A stretch of 64,000 nt of DNA from Anas platyrhynchos (taxonomy: Eukaryota > Chordata > Aves > Anseriformes > Anatidae): positions 141,072,001 through 141,136,000 of the forward strand of contig NC_092588.1 in NCBI RefSeq assembly GCF_047663525.1, given 5' to 3'. Positions 48,722-60,200 of the stretch are shown here, piece after piece; positions within the stretch are counted from its first letter, which is position 1, and every line of letters starts with the position of its first letter. A model generated the notes under the pieces. It worked only from the letters and a program-made list of their open reading frames with translations, was not told where the DNA came from and made no database searches. A program made the translations under genes and the position numbers.

Positions 48722-49168
48722 AAAGCTGATTCTCCAGTACCAATGCTGTACCGTAGCCTAAAGCAATTTAAATGATTGACTAGCAGAATGTGCTAATAAC
48801 TTTGATTAGCTTCATTTATTTGCATATAATTATTTGTTAATTTCTCTGCAGTAATTAGAACTGTGGCACATTGCTGACATGACTTTTTTGAACAAGAATG
48901 CTTTTAGTAATATTCAAACCTGTTTTGTAGTTTCTAACTGATGCTTTCCAGAAAGAGAAATCAGCTTCAGGAAAGATATTTCTGAAACAAATACGTAGTT
49001 CTTGATTTTGAGCAGTCATTATACAGATATTTTCCTATGACTATGCATGTTCGAAACACAGAAGACCAAGAAATAATGGAAGTGACCCAATGTTCTGCAC
49101 TTGAAGCCCCAAACAGGTTGAAAGAAACATGGACAGAAAATAGTTCAATCCTGTACAACCTTAATAAA

Positions 49169-49222
49169 TGTATTTCAATTCACAACTGTATTTCAATTCA
49201 CAACTGTATTTCAACTGACAAC
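49169..49222 (+). repeat. 18-bp minisatellite, three units
   Basis: The unit tgtatttcaattcacaac is repeated at 49169-49186 and 49187-49204 exactly, and at 49205-49222 with two changes. Because 18 is a multiple of three, the overlapping plus-strand frame at 49037-49309 (90 codons) reads a repeated CISIHN hexapeptide. The frame has no other recognisable feature. Confidence 0.93.
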
Positions 49223-52200
49223 TCTACCTGTGGTTTTAAAGTATATTTACCTTTGCTTACTAATTATGCATATTGCATTTTGGTTAGCGATTTTGGGGGC
49301 TGCTTATGACTATATTACCCTTGTAGAAGTATTTAAATGCTTTTTTTTTCTTTCACCATTTAAAATCACATGTCTACTGTGGATGACTGGGTGCTAACAA
49401 CTGAAATATTGTGTACAGAGCTAGCCTGGATACTAGTGTCTTTTCTTTCATTAACATCAGGTTAGCATGCAATTCAGAACCCAGTTTTGTGCCTATGTCC
49501 CCACAAGACAGAAGAATAAAAGTCAGGGAAAAAAACAACTCTGTTCTGGAAATCATGACAGGGCAAATATAAACTTTCTTGAATGCTTTGCCAGCCACCT
49601 GACAATTTTAAATAGAAGACTGAGCAGGTGAAGAAACCAAACAAAGTCAGCATTAATGATGCTGCCTAAACAGTTTAGCTGTCTTTGCTCCATTTCTCCC
49701 CCAGCTATTGCTGACTGTGACTACAGATAAGTCGAACAAGGATGGAGGTCACCAAAACAAGAAATGCCTCCATAATTAAGGGCTCAATATGTTTCACAAA
49801 TACACCTTCTTCTCTATCTGCTGCCAAACAGCTGCGGATCTGTGATATCTTGTAAAAATAAATTAAGAAACCTGAAAGGCTCTTCTTGTAATCTAAATGT
49901 GGAACTGGAGATGCAGAATGAGGATGAAACTCCTAATTACTCTCCCCAAGCTCATACTTGCAGCATAATCAAATCTGTCTACCGGGGCGATCTGCACTTA
50001 ATCAATTGAAGTGTGATATAACCTTGCACTTCACGAGACTGTGAAGCTAGAACTAAAAAAAGCCCTGTCATTGTTATGAGCATATTTCCAAGGCACAGAA
50101 TTAGCAAGCTCTGCTCTCCAAAATGAGCCCCTCAACATTTAATTAACTATAGTACACTGAGATATTTGCTATGGTTTGTGCCTAACTAACAGCTGAGCCT
50201 GCCAACACCACCAGGTCCTTCCTCCGCTGTCCTAAGAGCAGCCTGCCATTGGGATTCCTTGTTCCAGCATGCTTATTAAATGGTAAAACGTTAAGTTCTC
50301 TGCTTGTTTTAATGCAAATGATGACTTATTCAGTAAGGAACCAAAGCACTTTAGAGTTTTTGCATTGCTGTATCTCAAAGTCTAAAGAAAAACCTAATTC
50401 TAGAAAAGATTTTTTTTTTCTCTTTTGTAATTGAGAATATTCATGATAGCCTCACTGAAAACCTATGTATAATGTCAATACATGCTTAAATGCTGTGTTT
50501 GGACAAATAACAGAATTTCTAAATCACAGGGCAGCTCCTCTGAATGTCACATCAGGAGTGGCAGTTTGAGGAGTAGGCTTTTCCTCCATGATTCTCTTCT
50601 TATCTTTTAATTATGGGGATTCAAAATAGGTGGGATTTTTATGAGTTCTGTTTCCAGCTGAAAATGGGAAATACAGGGACACACAAAGTCAGAAAAAGAT
50701 TTCAGCTTTCTGAATCTGTAACTTTGGGGTTAAAAAATCGAGTAAAGATTGTGTGTCCATTCTTGTTTCATTGAGACTTGTTTTTTTTTTCTGCCCTCAC
50801 AACTATTATTCCTATTCCATGCTCATTTCCATGTTCCTTTCCAATCAACATTTGAAATAGAAGTATCCGTAGAAAACACTTCGGTTTTGTTTGGCATTTC
50901 TCATGGAAGGCAGAATGTGTCAGATGAGTACTCGTCTGCTTTTTAGTTTGGGTAATTGCTTGCACCTGTGTGAAGTAAGGGTCCAGGCCTCCGTCCTGCT
51001 GCTGTAACATGTCCTGCTCTGATGAGTGTACATCATTGTATGAAATGCATCTGGCCTAATGACTACATTTCTGCTGAAAACAAACTCTGTCAAGTAGCAA
51101 AGACAAAATTCTGCATTGTAAAACTTTCACATTTTTTGCATCTGTTTATTGTGATGTCTGTCTCGTAAAGAAATGAAGGCCATCTTTATGCCATGGCATA
51201 AATGAGCAAACCCCGCATTTCTGTTTCCTAGTTCTAGCACAGCCTGTGCTCTCATAAAAATACTGTACCAATAAGAAAAATGGGAATGCAAAGGCATGGT
51301 AACTTTTCTCACTCCTATTTTGTCGTATCACCTTCTGTCAGTCTCCAGACAAGTGGAACAATCTTCATAATTTTAAAAAATAATACAATTCCCCATGGGC
51401 CTCCTTCCATTAAACAGCAGAACATTAGAGGAGGTCATCTGTCTCCTTGAATTTGTCAGCAAAATAAGAACATCAGAATTATGAAAATGTCCAAACTCAA
51501 CCAAAAGTTCATTAGCATTCAGTGTAGTCACTTCAATTAAAGAAAACTCTTCTTTTTTCCGTCTTGCACTTGAAATGTGGACTAAAACTGGAATATAAAT
51601 GTGACTATATTTTATAATGATTTAATGTGACAATCTTTCTATTTGCAAATTGTCTAGCAAAGGGCCACAAACATCAGTTCATAATATGCACATTCAAAAA
51701 CATACCATAAAAATTTGCAGGATGCTTTTTAATTACCTGGCAAAAGACACATGGAGATTTCTTACATGATTCATTTTTTTGCATGTGTTGCCAGTTCTGA
51801 ACTACTGGTAATTTGAATTTTTAAATTCTTCTTTGGGATGTTTGCTAAAAGCTGTCAAGAAGCTCCAGCAAAGCTTCCCTTTATTTGCAAACCACTTCAG
51901 GTGAGCTGCCTTTTCCTGCTGATGGGATAAATGTGCTGAGCATTTTCAGCTGGATATCAGATGAAACTAACCAAAATCAGGTCCTTAAGGCTCAGATTTT
52001 CAGAGCACTTAATGCTAATAACTGAAGCCTAATGTGGTTGAAGCTGCTGGGGCACTGTGTCCCTGAAAACTTGAAACAGTGCTGTCCTCTTGATGAGGAT
52101 GATGCTTGGTTCATCACGCCTACCCGGGGAAGAGAGGTAGGGTGATTTGGCACATATTGTAGTGGAGGGAGAGCAGTGCCAGCTCCATCACACACCATGC

Positions 52201-52436
52201 AGAAGGCTATAAAAGCCAAGTGAAGCCAGGGATCTCTTGCAGCTCTTGATTTCCTTTTGGGAGAAAACATTGGGAAGTAAGTGGTAGTGGTATTTTGGAG
52301 GTTGCTTCTTTATTGTTTTTAAACTACATCTTTATTAACCATGATTTAAAAAAAAAAAAAAAAAACAAAAAACTTTTTAGCTTTTTTACCTAGTTTTAGT
52401 GTAGCCTGGTCTATTTCACAGCAAATCCCTTGAAAC
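49223..52436. other. Non-coding unique sequence with enhancer-like patch
   Basis: The portion 49640-50110 has high word complexity and several homeodomain-like words (see findings). Open frames are all short. An A-run at about 52348-52365 lies near the end. No gene is seen. Confidence 0.5.
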
Positions 52437-52529
52437 TATATATATATATATAGTATAGTGTATATATTAGTGTGTGTGTGTATGTATATATATATATATT
52501 TATTTTTATTTATTTATTTATTTATTTTT
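52437..52529. repeat. Compound microsatellite (TA)n-(GT)n-(TA)n-(TTTA)n
   Basis: A run of TA, a short GTGTGTGTG block, another TA run and then TTTA repeats form about 90 bases of compound simple sequence. Such a site is likely to be polymorphic in length. Confidence 0.92.
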
Positions 52530-53634
52530 CCCCAATGAGTCAAGAGCTTCCTTCTTCAGCTGAATGTGACGGACTGGTAGCTGAGTGTGTCTCAGTCATA
52601 CCTATGAACATGAGGCCACTACAAAACCTCAGGCTTGTCCTCAGACTTACTATAGCCCTGCCATGTGATGTGCCCATTCACAAACCTTGATTGTTTCTCA
52701 CAGCTGGGAGTCTAGAAAAGGAGCAGGACTCAACAACATCAGCACTATCAAGTAGTGGCACCTGAAGTCAGCGGCAGCAAAGCAAGATCCAAACTCTGAC
52801 CTCTGTAACCGACAGTTTGTGGTTACTGCAAACTGATAAACTGAGGCTTAAACCACCATCTTGGTGTTCATTGTAGTTGAAACTAACTGTGCTGTGACTG
52901 ATATGAACTTCATTTGCACCTAAATGCGTGTTCTAGGGTCATCCCACCACAACTGGCCATCGTCACTTGCTATGTCATGCTACAGTTAGATTTCTGCTAA
53001 AGCACTCTCCTGTGTCAATTTGTCAATAACTTGCATTCACTTATTTTTTTCACAGCTCCAAGCATGAAACTTCAAAGCACCGCTGAAAAAATGTTATCAT
53101 TTTCATAGTCTAGTGGGGCTCCTTGCAAACCATCTGTAGTGAGTTCCACCCAGGATATGTTTATTTTAATAGAATAAAAAATAAAACCATTTTATTAGCT
53201 CTCAATCTGAGAGTGGATTGATTAAGCACACGAGAAAGGCTGTACAGGGTTAAGCTAAGCAGTCATTTACTCCATCATCTTCTCTCTGACAGCAGCCAGT
53301 GAGAGGAGCACAAAGCCAGGGCCTCCGTAAAACGCTTCCCCAGCACAGTGCCCCAGCTTCAGGTAACCCATCCCTCCTGCACTACAGATTCTGTTGCCTG
53401 ATTTAATAGAGCTGGATGGATTTTTCTTACCCTGCTTTGCCTAATAACATTGTGAAGCCCAGAAAACTCTGCTGAAAGTCTCTGGAAAGACATTTCACAG
53501 CTAACTATGTATTATTTCTTCTGTTTGTTTTGAATTTGCCATCTGCTTTGTCTGAATGTTCCTGGTTCTTTTATTAGAAAACACGATGAATGCAACATCC
53601 TTATTCCTATACATTAGTGGTGTCGTAGACCTTT
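52530..53634. other. Non-coding unique sequence, no gene seen
   Basis: About 1.1 kb between the compound microsatellite and the old LINE. No open frame of note, no repeat family recognised. Confidence 0.5.
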
Positions 53635-54530
53635 CTTACAACCTCATTCAGTCATCTCTTTTCAGATTGAAAAAGCCTAATCTATTTAATCATTTCTGAG
53701 GCAGAAGCCATTTGATACCTTTGTCACCCTGATACTCCATCTCCAAATCCTTTTTTTTCAGACCTGCTTTATCCTTTGGAGATGGGTGGACCAAAACCGC
53801 CCACAGTATTCATGCTGTGGGTGCCCCCCGTTTATACAGTGTGGGATGACTTTCTCTACTTTCTTTTTTTCCTTCCTACTAGTTCCTAACACTTAAACAA
53901 TATATATTATTTTTTATTACTCCTGAGCATTGAGCTGACACTTCCATAAACTGTTTATTATATTTTCAAGATCTTATTCCTGAATTATAATGATAATTTG
54001 AATACTGTCACTGTATACGTAAAGTTAGGATTGTTTTTCTCAGGCTTGCTACTTTACATTTATCTACTTTGAATTTCATCTGCCACTTAACCATCCAGTC
54101 AGTCTGTATCACCATGTTGTGCTGTTTTTCACCCAATTGCACAGAAAAAACTTTTTATCAATAGAAATATTGTCATCTCCCAATTCACCTCCTTTTGCAG
54201 GTGATTTAGAAGTGTGTTGAACAGCACAGACCTATTAAGACTCCACTGGTGCCTTGCCTGCATTGAGAAAATTGACTGCTTATTCCTATTCTTCATTTAC
54301 TAAATCTTATTATTATTATTTATTTATTTAATTATTTTTACCTTGAAATGAGTTCCTCCTTATTGTGTGGTAACATGAATTTTGAAGAACTTTGAAGAAT
54401 TTTTGGTAAAGGATATTGTCAAATGCCTTTTGGGAATCCGAGGAGGTTAAATCCCAATTAGTATGTGCAAAAAAGGGTGGGAATTGCTTCTTCAGTGTCT
54501 CTGCTGTATATGAACTAGGGGCCATTTAAG
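53635..54530 (-). mobile_element. Ancient CR1-like LINE ORF2, antisense, C-terminal half
   Basis: The minus strand carries the second half of a decayed CR1-superfamily ORF2. In protein order, SDSQKAFDNILYQKF (near 54430) matches the motif A block LDFQKAFDKVPH. TLLNHLQKEVNWE followed by a frameshift to GDDN (near 54175-54225) matches the block leading to the catalytic ADD. WQMKFKVDKCKV (near 54050-54085) matches the WQMKFNVDKCKV block. EYCGRFWSTHL (about 53780-53820) matches EYCVQFWSPHL. NRLGFFNLKRDD (near 53650-53690) matches KLGLFSLEKRRL. Frameshifts and stops are frequent, so the copy is old and dead. It continues beyond a nested insertion into 54935-55580. Confidence 0.82.
54328..54525 (-). 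pseudogene. Reverse-transcriptase motif A fragment of the ancient LINE
   Basis: This 65-codon open frame is the longest intact piece of the antisense LINE. Residues about 27-45 read LTSSDSQKAFDNILYQKFF, where the first catalytic aspartate of motif A would lie in (Y)LDFQKAFD; here the segment reads SSDSQKAFD, so the catalytic D is still identifiable but its neighbours have changed. The start methionine is incidental. The frame is a relic rather than a gene. Confidence 0.75.
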
Positions 54531-54554
54531 GGCACTGCTAGAAGCCTCACTTAG

Positions 54555-54880
54555 AATAAAAAGCAAAGTGATTCTTCATGCGATATGTAGGTAAGTTTCA
54601 GAATTCATTGCCGCACATTACTAGGATAGTGTAAGGTTTTCTGGATTTAAGAAACAGACTGGGTGAGTTCACAGATGACAAATCCATTTAGGGTTACTAA
54701 ATGAATAGAAGTCTGCCCAAAGAATTCCTGGAAGCCAAAACAATTGAAGGTCCCAAGAGTACTCATTGGGAACATCACTTACATACATATTTCTTGGTCT
54801 CTTCTTCCTCAGGCATTTACTTTTGGAGGCAAGACGCTGGGCCATTAGCAAATCTAGCACAGCCGTTTTATTTCTTTTTT
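54555..54880 (+). mobile_element. Sense CR1-like C-terminus and 3' UTR nested in the antisense LINE
   Basis: The plus strand reads FFMRYVGKFQNSLP (near 54569-54613), the counterpart of the CR1 C-terminal FFTQRVV..WN.LP signature, followed after a stop by LRNRLGEFTDDKSI, the counterpart of FKR.LDKFMEDRSI. Downstream, the stretch near 54810-54858 (CAGGCATTTACTTTTGGAGG, then GACGCTGGGCCATTAG) resembles the distal 3' UTR of amniote CR1 elements. Its orientation is opposite to the LINE on both sides, so it is most simply a later insertion into the older copy. The exact borders and target-site duplication cannot be fixed by eye. Confidence 0.6.
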
Positions 54881-54934
54881 TTTTTCTGCTGCCTAGGTTC
54901 TTAGCTGGGTCTCTTCTTGGTTGCCTTCAACGAT

Positions 54935-55580
54935 GCCTGCCTGGTTTGCAAGACATGCCTTCCTTTTTTAAAGCTGCTTCTGCAGAGTACTGCGTTTTTC
55001 CCAGCATACACTGATTTATTTTCTACCAATTATCCCAACACAGTTGTGAAAGCTCCTAGATGGTAGCTATCCTTGCAACTTTTTAAAACTTGTCATCACA
55101 TTTGCCACCCTCCACTGCTGCAGTGCCATGTCAGCTCTAAATGCCTTTGCAGCTTCCATTAGTAGGTCAGCTTTTAAATCACCTGGACCTGGCAATTTGT
55201 TACCTTAATTTTTACAATTTCTTCTACAGATTCTTCTAATGAACTCACTCTGAGATAGCTTCTCTGACATATTGCCTCTGATGTATGAAGAAGGGTTCCA
55301 GCCCAGAATTTTCTCTAAACTCCTTCAAGGCTGCAAAAAATCATTTAATTTTCCTCCTCTGCTTTATCTTCTCTGAGAGCTCCTTTTATACTTTGATCAA
55401 TTAATGGGCCTACAAACTCTATAGCTTCCTGTTCCTGATGTGTTTGAAGAAATGATTAATTATGAGGTTTTTACGCCTTCTGAAAACTGTTCTTCAAACT
55501 CTTTTTTACTGGCCTGAAACCAGCAACAAGGGAGCTTTGCTAAAGGCATTCATTTTGATCTTTTTTTTTTTTTTTTTTTT
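54935..55580 (-). mobile_element. Ancient CR1-like LINE ORF2, antisense, N-terminal RT part
   Basis: This continues the element of 53635-54530 on the far side of the nested insertion. On the minus strand near 55072-55200 it reads NKLPGPGDLKADLLMEAAKA, then QQWRVANVMTSFKKLQ, matching the NKSPGPDGIHPRVLKEL and WRVANVTPIFKKG blocks of CR1 reverse transcriptases. Near 55480-55520 the plus strand CTGTTCTTCAAACTCTTTTT is the complement of the KKEFEEQ linker. A T24 run (55561-55584) marks the limit of recognisable similarity. The element is dead. Confidence 0.8.
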
Positions 55581-55584
55581 TTTT
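55561..55584. repeat. T24 homopolymer tract
   Basis: Twenty-four consecutive T at the far end of the recognisable antisense LINE. Because the LINE's own 3' end lies at the other side (about 53635), this run is not its tail. It may be an independent expansion. Confidence 0.88.
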
Positions 55585-57220
55585 GTATTTATACTTCATA
55601 AAAGAAAAGAAAATTCTTATTGATTTTCATAATCATGCACATATACAGATTTGCAACTGAATATACTTTTATACTAAATTTGTTACTCTTTTGGTCCTAC
55701 ATACATATTTATTACAGCAGTTACACAGCATAACCTGTTTTTCTCTGTAACGACATTTTACATTTTCTCTACCACATTTTCCCTACCACATTAGTATACA
55801 CTGAATAACCAGGTACTTTTTCCCTTGTGATTCTGCCACGTGGCTACTGTATGGAAAGTATGGAAAGTGGATTTCAATTTAAAACACACTAAAACAGAAT
55901 TTCAGCATTCTCTTTTCTTAGGCAAATAAAATGATTCAGCTTTTTATTATTTATTTCCTTTAAAGAAAAGCTGTGGATGCCTTTCCATTCATCTGCTTAT
56001 GTCCAGCTGATTCACAGCTTACTTTATGCTTATGCCAGTTTTTTGCTCTGGTGTTCTTCCAAAATTTTCTTTTTCCTCCTTTACACTCTTATATTGGCTT
56101 CTGGATGATTTTTACTGTTGAAACGTGCTTCTAGTTTTGTACATGCCCAGTTCCATGTGACCATTTGTGGTCATTAGTATGTCCTTTGTTCATATGTTTC
56201 TATGTTTGTAACTTTGCAAGTTTACTCAGATTCTGATAAAGAGGACATTGTGAATTAAAATTATTTCTTGCTTTCTGTTCTCTCTTAGGACCATGTTGTG
56301 TTTGGGCATACCTCTGTTCTGCCTCCTGATGGCAAAAATCCTATGTTGTTGCACAGCTTCATCTTTGTAGATGTTGACAGATGTTTCCTATGTTGCTTTC
56401 TACTTTACCTGAACTGTTCATGTTGCCAGAAACTTCCCCTGTTTATACAGTTATTTATGCTTCTTTCTTGTTGTTCATAATGCAACTGAATTTTCCATAG
56501 TTTCTGATTTACTCTTGGTTATTCACAATCATTCCATTTTTGCTAAATTTGATCTTGTTGAGACATTGTTTTCTCCATTTTTCCTGACTTTGGGAGTTTA
56601 TCTGTATGTGCACAGAAACAAGGGGAGTGTTAAATCTTTAACAAAATGCAGCTCCTTGCATTTCAGATGTTTACTCCCAGGATCTCCATGGTGTCCCTTG
56701 CCCAGGCTGTCTCATGGGTCTCTCTATGGCCAGCCCAAGAGGCTGTGGTAATAACACGCAAACCGGATACTTCTCACTTGTTGCGCTCTTCTTTTCTCCT
56801 CCTGATTTCATGGCTAACAATATCTGCCTCCTCACTAGAGGATTATTACTCCTATCTAATTCTAACTATCTTTTGAGGTCACTTTATTCTATGAAGTGTC
56901 TCTTGAATGACTGTTATTAGAGATATTTTGCACTTCTAGGATTCTTAATGACATAACTTTTTGTTCAATGTATGATTTTCCTTCTCTGAAACCTTCTTGT
57001 TCTTAGGTACTTGTCTCTGTCTGATTTCATTCACTGTAATATCACTGACATTAACATTTTCTGGTACTGACACTAATAATAGCCTATTTCTTATCTTTTA
57101 GATTGCCATTCATTTGGCAGCTTGACAGTAAAACCCTTTCTGACATTAGCAAAAGTAAGACATCAGGCCTGCTGGGCACTTCTAAAAATCTCACTGTGCT
57201 TCCTTACTTGTAGTTGCCTA
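55585..57220. other. T-rich non-coding stretch, possibly more LINE
   Basis: The plus strand is strongly T-rich and A-poor over much of this interval, as is the antisense LINE beside it. It could hold the decayed 5' (endonuclease) part of the same element, but I could not align any peptide motif. Short plus-strand frames (82 codons or fewer) are not recognised. Confidence 0.4.
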
Positions 57221-57221
57221 A

Positions 57222-57254
57222 ATTTATTTATTTATTTTTATTATTATTATTTTT
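57222..57254. repeat. (TTTA)n/(TTA)n microsatellite
   Basis: TTTA repeats pass into TTA repeats over about 33 bases, followed by unique sequence. Confidence 0.85.
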
Positions 57255-60200
57255 AATCAATCTCATCTTCTCCCATCTGGCTTTATTTACTTCATTAGGA
57301 GAAAACAATAAACCATTTTTTAAGGCAAATACATCTAACATAAATAATGAGTGCTATTTAAATAGTTATCCATGTTTACAATTAAACAATTGTATATCCA
57401 CAATTAAAAAAAAAAAAATCTGCATTGGATAGCAGACATGGATATGTGTGTTACAATGAGATTTCTAACTCTTCATAACCCCTGGCCCTCCAGATTCTGT
57501 TGAGGTTCTTGAGTCAAGGCATTTGTAAGAATAAATTTGGAGAAGTTTAAGGGTATTCATTGAAATTTCTGACCATAGAGCCCACTGAGGAGGGATTAAA
57601 TATACACTGTTTACTCTTTCTCTTCTACTGCCCTTAGACATGCTGAGCAGAGCTCAGAAGACCTGTGCTTCTATGAAATGATGGAGGAAGATGGTGCCCG
57701 TAGATCACCTCAGATACTGCTCTGCATGATCTGAGTGCCTCTTAGAGGTGAGCATGTTTGCCTTTGCACCTCCGGCTGTTAAGAAGTATTTTTGCTTTGC
57801 TCATTTGGTAAGCCTACCAATGCCTATGCCCAGCAGTAAAGAAAACTCAGTCCACATAGAATATCACACGTGGGAATTTTCAAGTGATTAATGTTAGCTA
57901 ATTCCTACAGCACGATCATTCCTGCGCTGCGGTCAAGCTTTCTTTTATCGCTTTGTTCTTCAGCATGAGCCTGGTGGCCCCAGAAGGATCAGGGTCCCAT
58001 TAACCTGGTACTCATACAGGCCTTTAATGGGATGTAGTTCCTTGCTACACAGTTTGCAATCTACAAATTCCTTGTGACATACAATGAAGACCAATCTACA
58101 GAACATAGGCAAAGGAATTAATTGAATGTCATATCTGTGAAAGCCAAAGGGCAAAATCCTGGCCTCACTGGGGCCACTGGCCAGGCTCCTGTTCACTCCT
58201 GCAATGCCAGACTTTCACCAAGAGTCTTTGGGGCTCAAGCATTTGTATTCCGCTCATGTTGACCTATTTCAGGTTGAAATTCCTTTTAGTATTGTTCACT
58301 AAGCCATAGGGCTTGCCGGTAACCTTAGCATGTTTTGCCAATGCAAGCTGACAAGGGCATGACATAATTAGCCAAGTTTCACATCCCACTGACCTTGCCA
58401 TCATGACTTAATCTGCCAGAGTCTGTCATCCCTAATGGTTTGATTTTAAAGTGCTTTACTGCACTTGTTTATTCACCTAGCATGGCCAAGAGTGAGTATT
58501 CGGCTTCTGTTAAGGAAATGCAGATAAGAAGCTGCTGTCTGTCTCCTACAACATGTGAATTATAAAGTTTGATAATATTTTAGGTAGTTTGCTGGAGTAG
58601 AAGGCTGGCAGCTCTGCTTTGTCTTGTTTTCTGATATCTGAGTTATGGATTTTTTTTTAAAGGCTGATATTGTGTGAATTGTGTCATGCTGAAATTACCA
58701 GGTTCTGGGAAAACTTGGTATTTCTACTGAGAGGGTGATTGATCATATTTTGCACATCTATTACATTTGTCTTTCAAAATTTCACACCATTTTATAGGCC
58801 TCGTTACCCTGATATTTAATTTAGAGAGAGTGAAAAATCATTTCACATTGGCAGGTCTGGCCAGGAACCATCTTCTTCACTGCTTCAGCCTCTCTGTGCC
58901 AGGAGAGGGAACTCTCAGTGCCAAATCTCCAGTAGAAGGCTGAGGTACTGCAGGACTGTTACGTAGACCAAGCACACAAGGAATGCACCTTCCTCTAGCA
59001 ATGAGAAATATTAAATAAAAAAAAAAAAAGTAAAAAAAAAATAAAGTTATAAAAGAGAAGGATTGATACCACATAGACTAAGTGACTTCGGGGAGAAAAG
59101 AGGAAGCTTATGGACCTCTCCCTCAGGTACCCCTGTCTGAAGTGCCTTTCCTTGTTCCCAAGGTTTCTCTTCTACTCCTGCCCAACAAGCTGCATCATGT
59201 CCAGGAGAGTGAGCATTTTACTACATGAGGGAAAAAGTGTATAAGCTTTACAGCTGTTTTGCTGAACTCCTTATATTGTTTTCATTAAGAATTTGTCTGT
59301 ATGGGGGAGTTATTGCAGAATCAGTTTTTGAATTTAAAGTGTTACACCCAGTCTGTACTCATGCCCAGTGCTGACTGAACTAAAGAGAGAGACATTTTCA
59401 GTATGGATTAGGAATGTCCACATGAAGAGTTAGTACGCAATAACTATTCTAAGCTATTTCCCCAGGTAGACAAGCCTAAACATCTGATAAATAGGCCTAT
59501 TGCTTTTTCTCTTAACCAATTAAGTACTTATTTTAGAAGGATAAAATGAATTATCACATAACTATTTCACTGCAATATGTCTTACTTAGTGCATTAATGT
59601 CAGAAAAGGCAAACTACTGTCCACAGACTGGAAGGAAAGGTATTAGTGTTTTTGCATGTACAGGCTTAGAGATGACTTTTGGCCTTATTATATTTTGGGT
59701 GAAGATTATGATGTATTGTTGTTTTTGCAACGTTTCACATTTATTTCACAAAATAAATCACATAATGGACTGTCATAATAGCTCCAGTAGCATGACAGCA
59801 AAAAAGAATTGGTAGAGCTACACTTCAGTGCACAGTGAAATAGCTAACAATTTGTTAAATATCCCATGAGTGGATTAAATAGGCATATGATCAGTTATGT
59901 GGCTGCCAAGCCACAGCAGGAACCAATTAGAATTCACCGAAAATAATTTAGATGAAAACTGATGAATCTATCAAAACCTAATTAAATTTATGGAAAAAAG
60001 CAAACATCTCATTGACAGATTATATAACCACTGAATTTCTCTGTAAACAGTCTGCAAAGGATGGCTACTGAAAGAAGAGCTGTATTATTGGATCTGGTTT
60101 GCAGAGTGCTGGGTCTTCTAACATTTTAATATTCTTCTGGTATCAGTTTCACATAAATTACTCCCATGGAACCAAGTTAGTCGATTTTACATGAAGCAGC

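Noticed and set aside
56281..56400. ctctcttag acceptor followed by an open stretch (GHTSVLPPDGKNPMLL)
   Set aside because: No convincing donor follows at a sensible distance in frame, and the frame soon becomes Cys/Leu-rich from the T-rich background.
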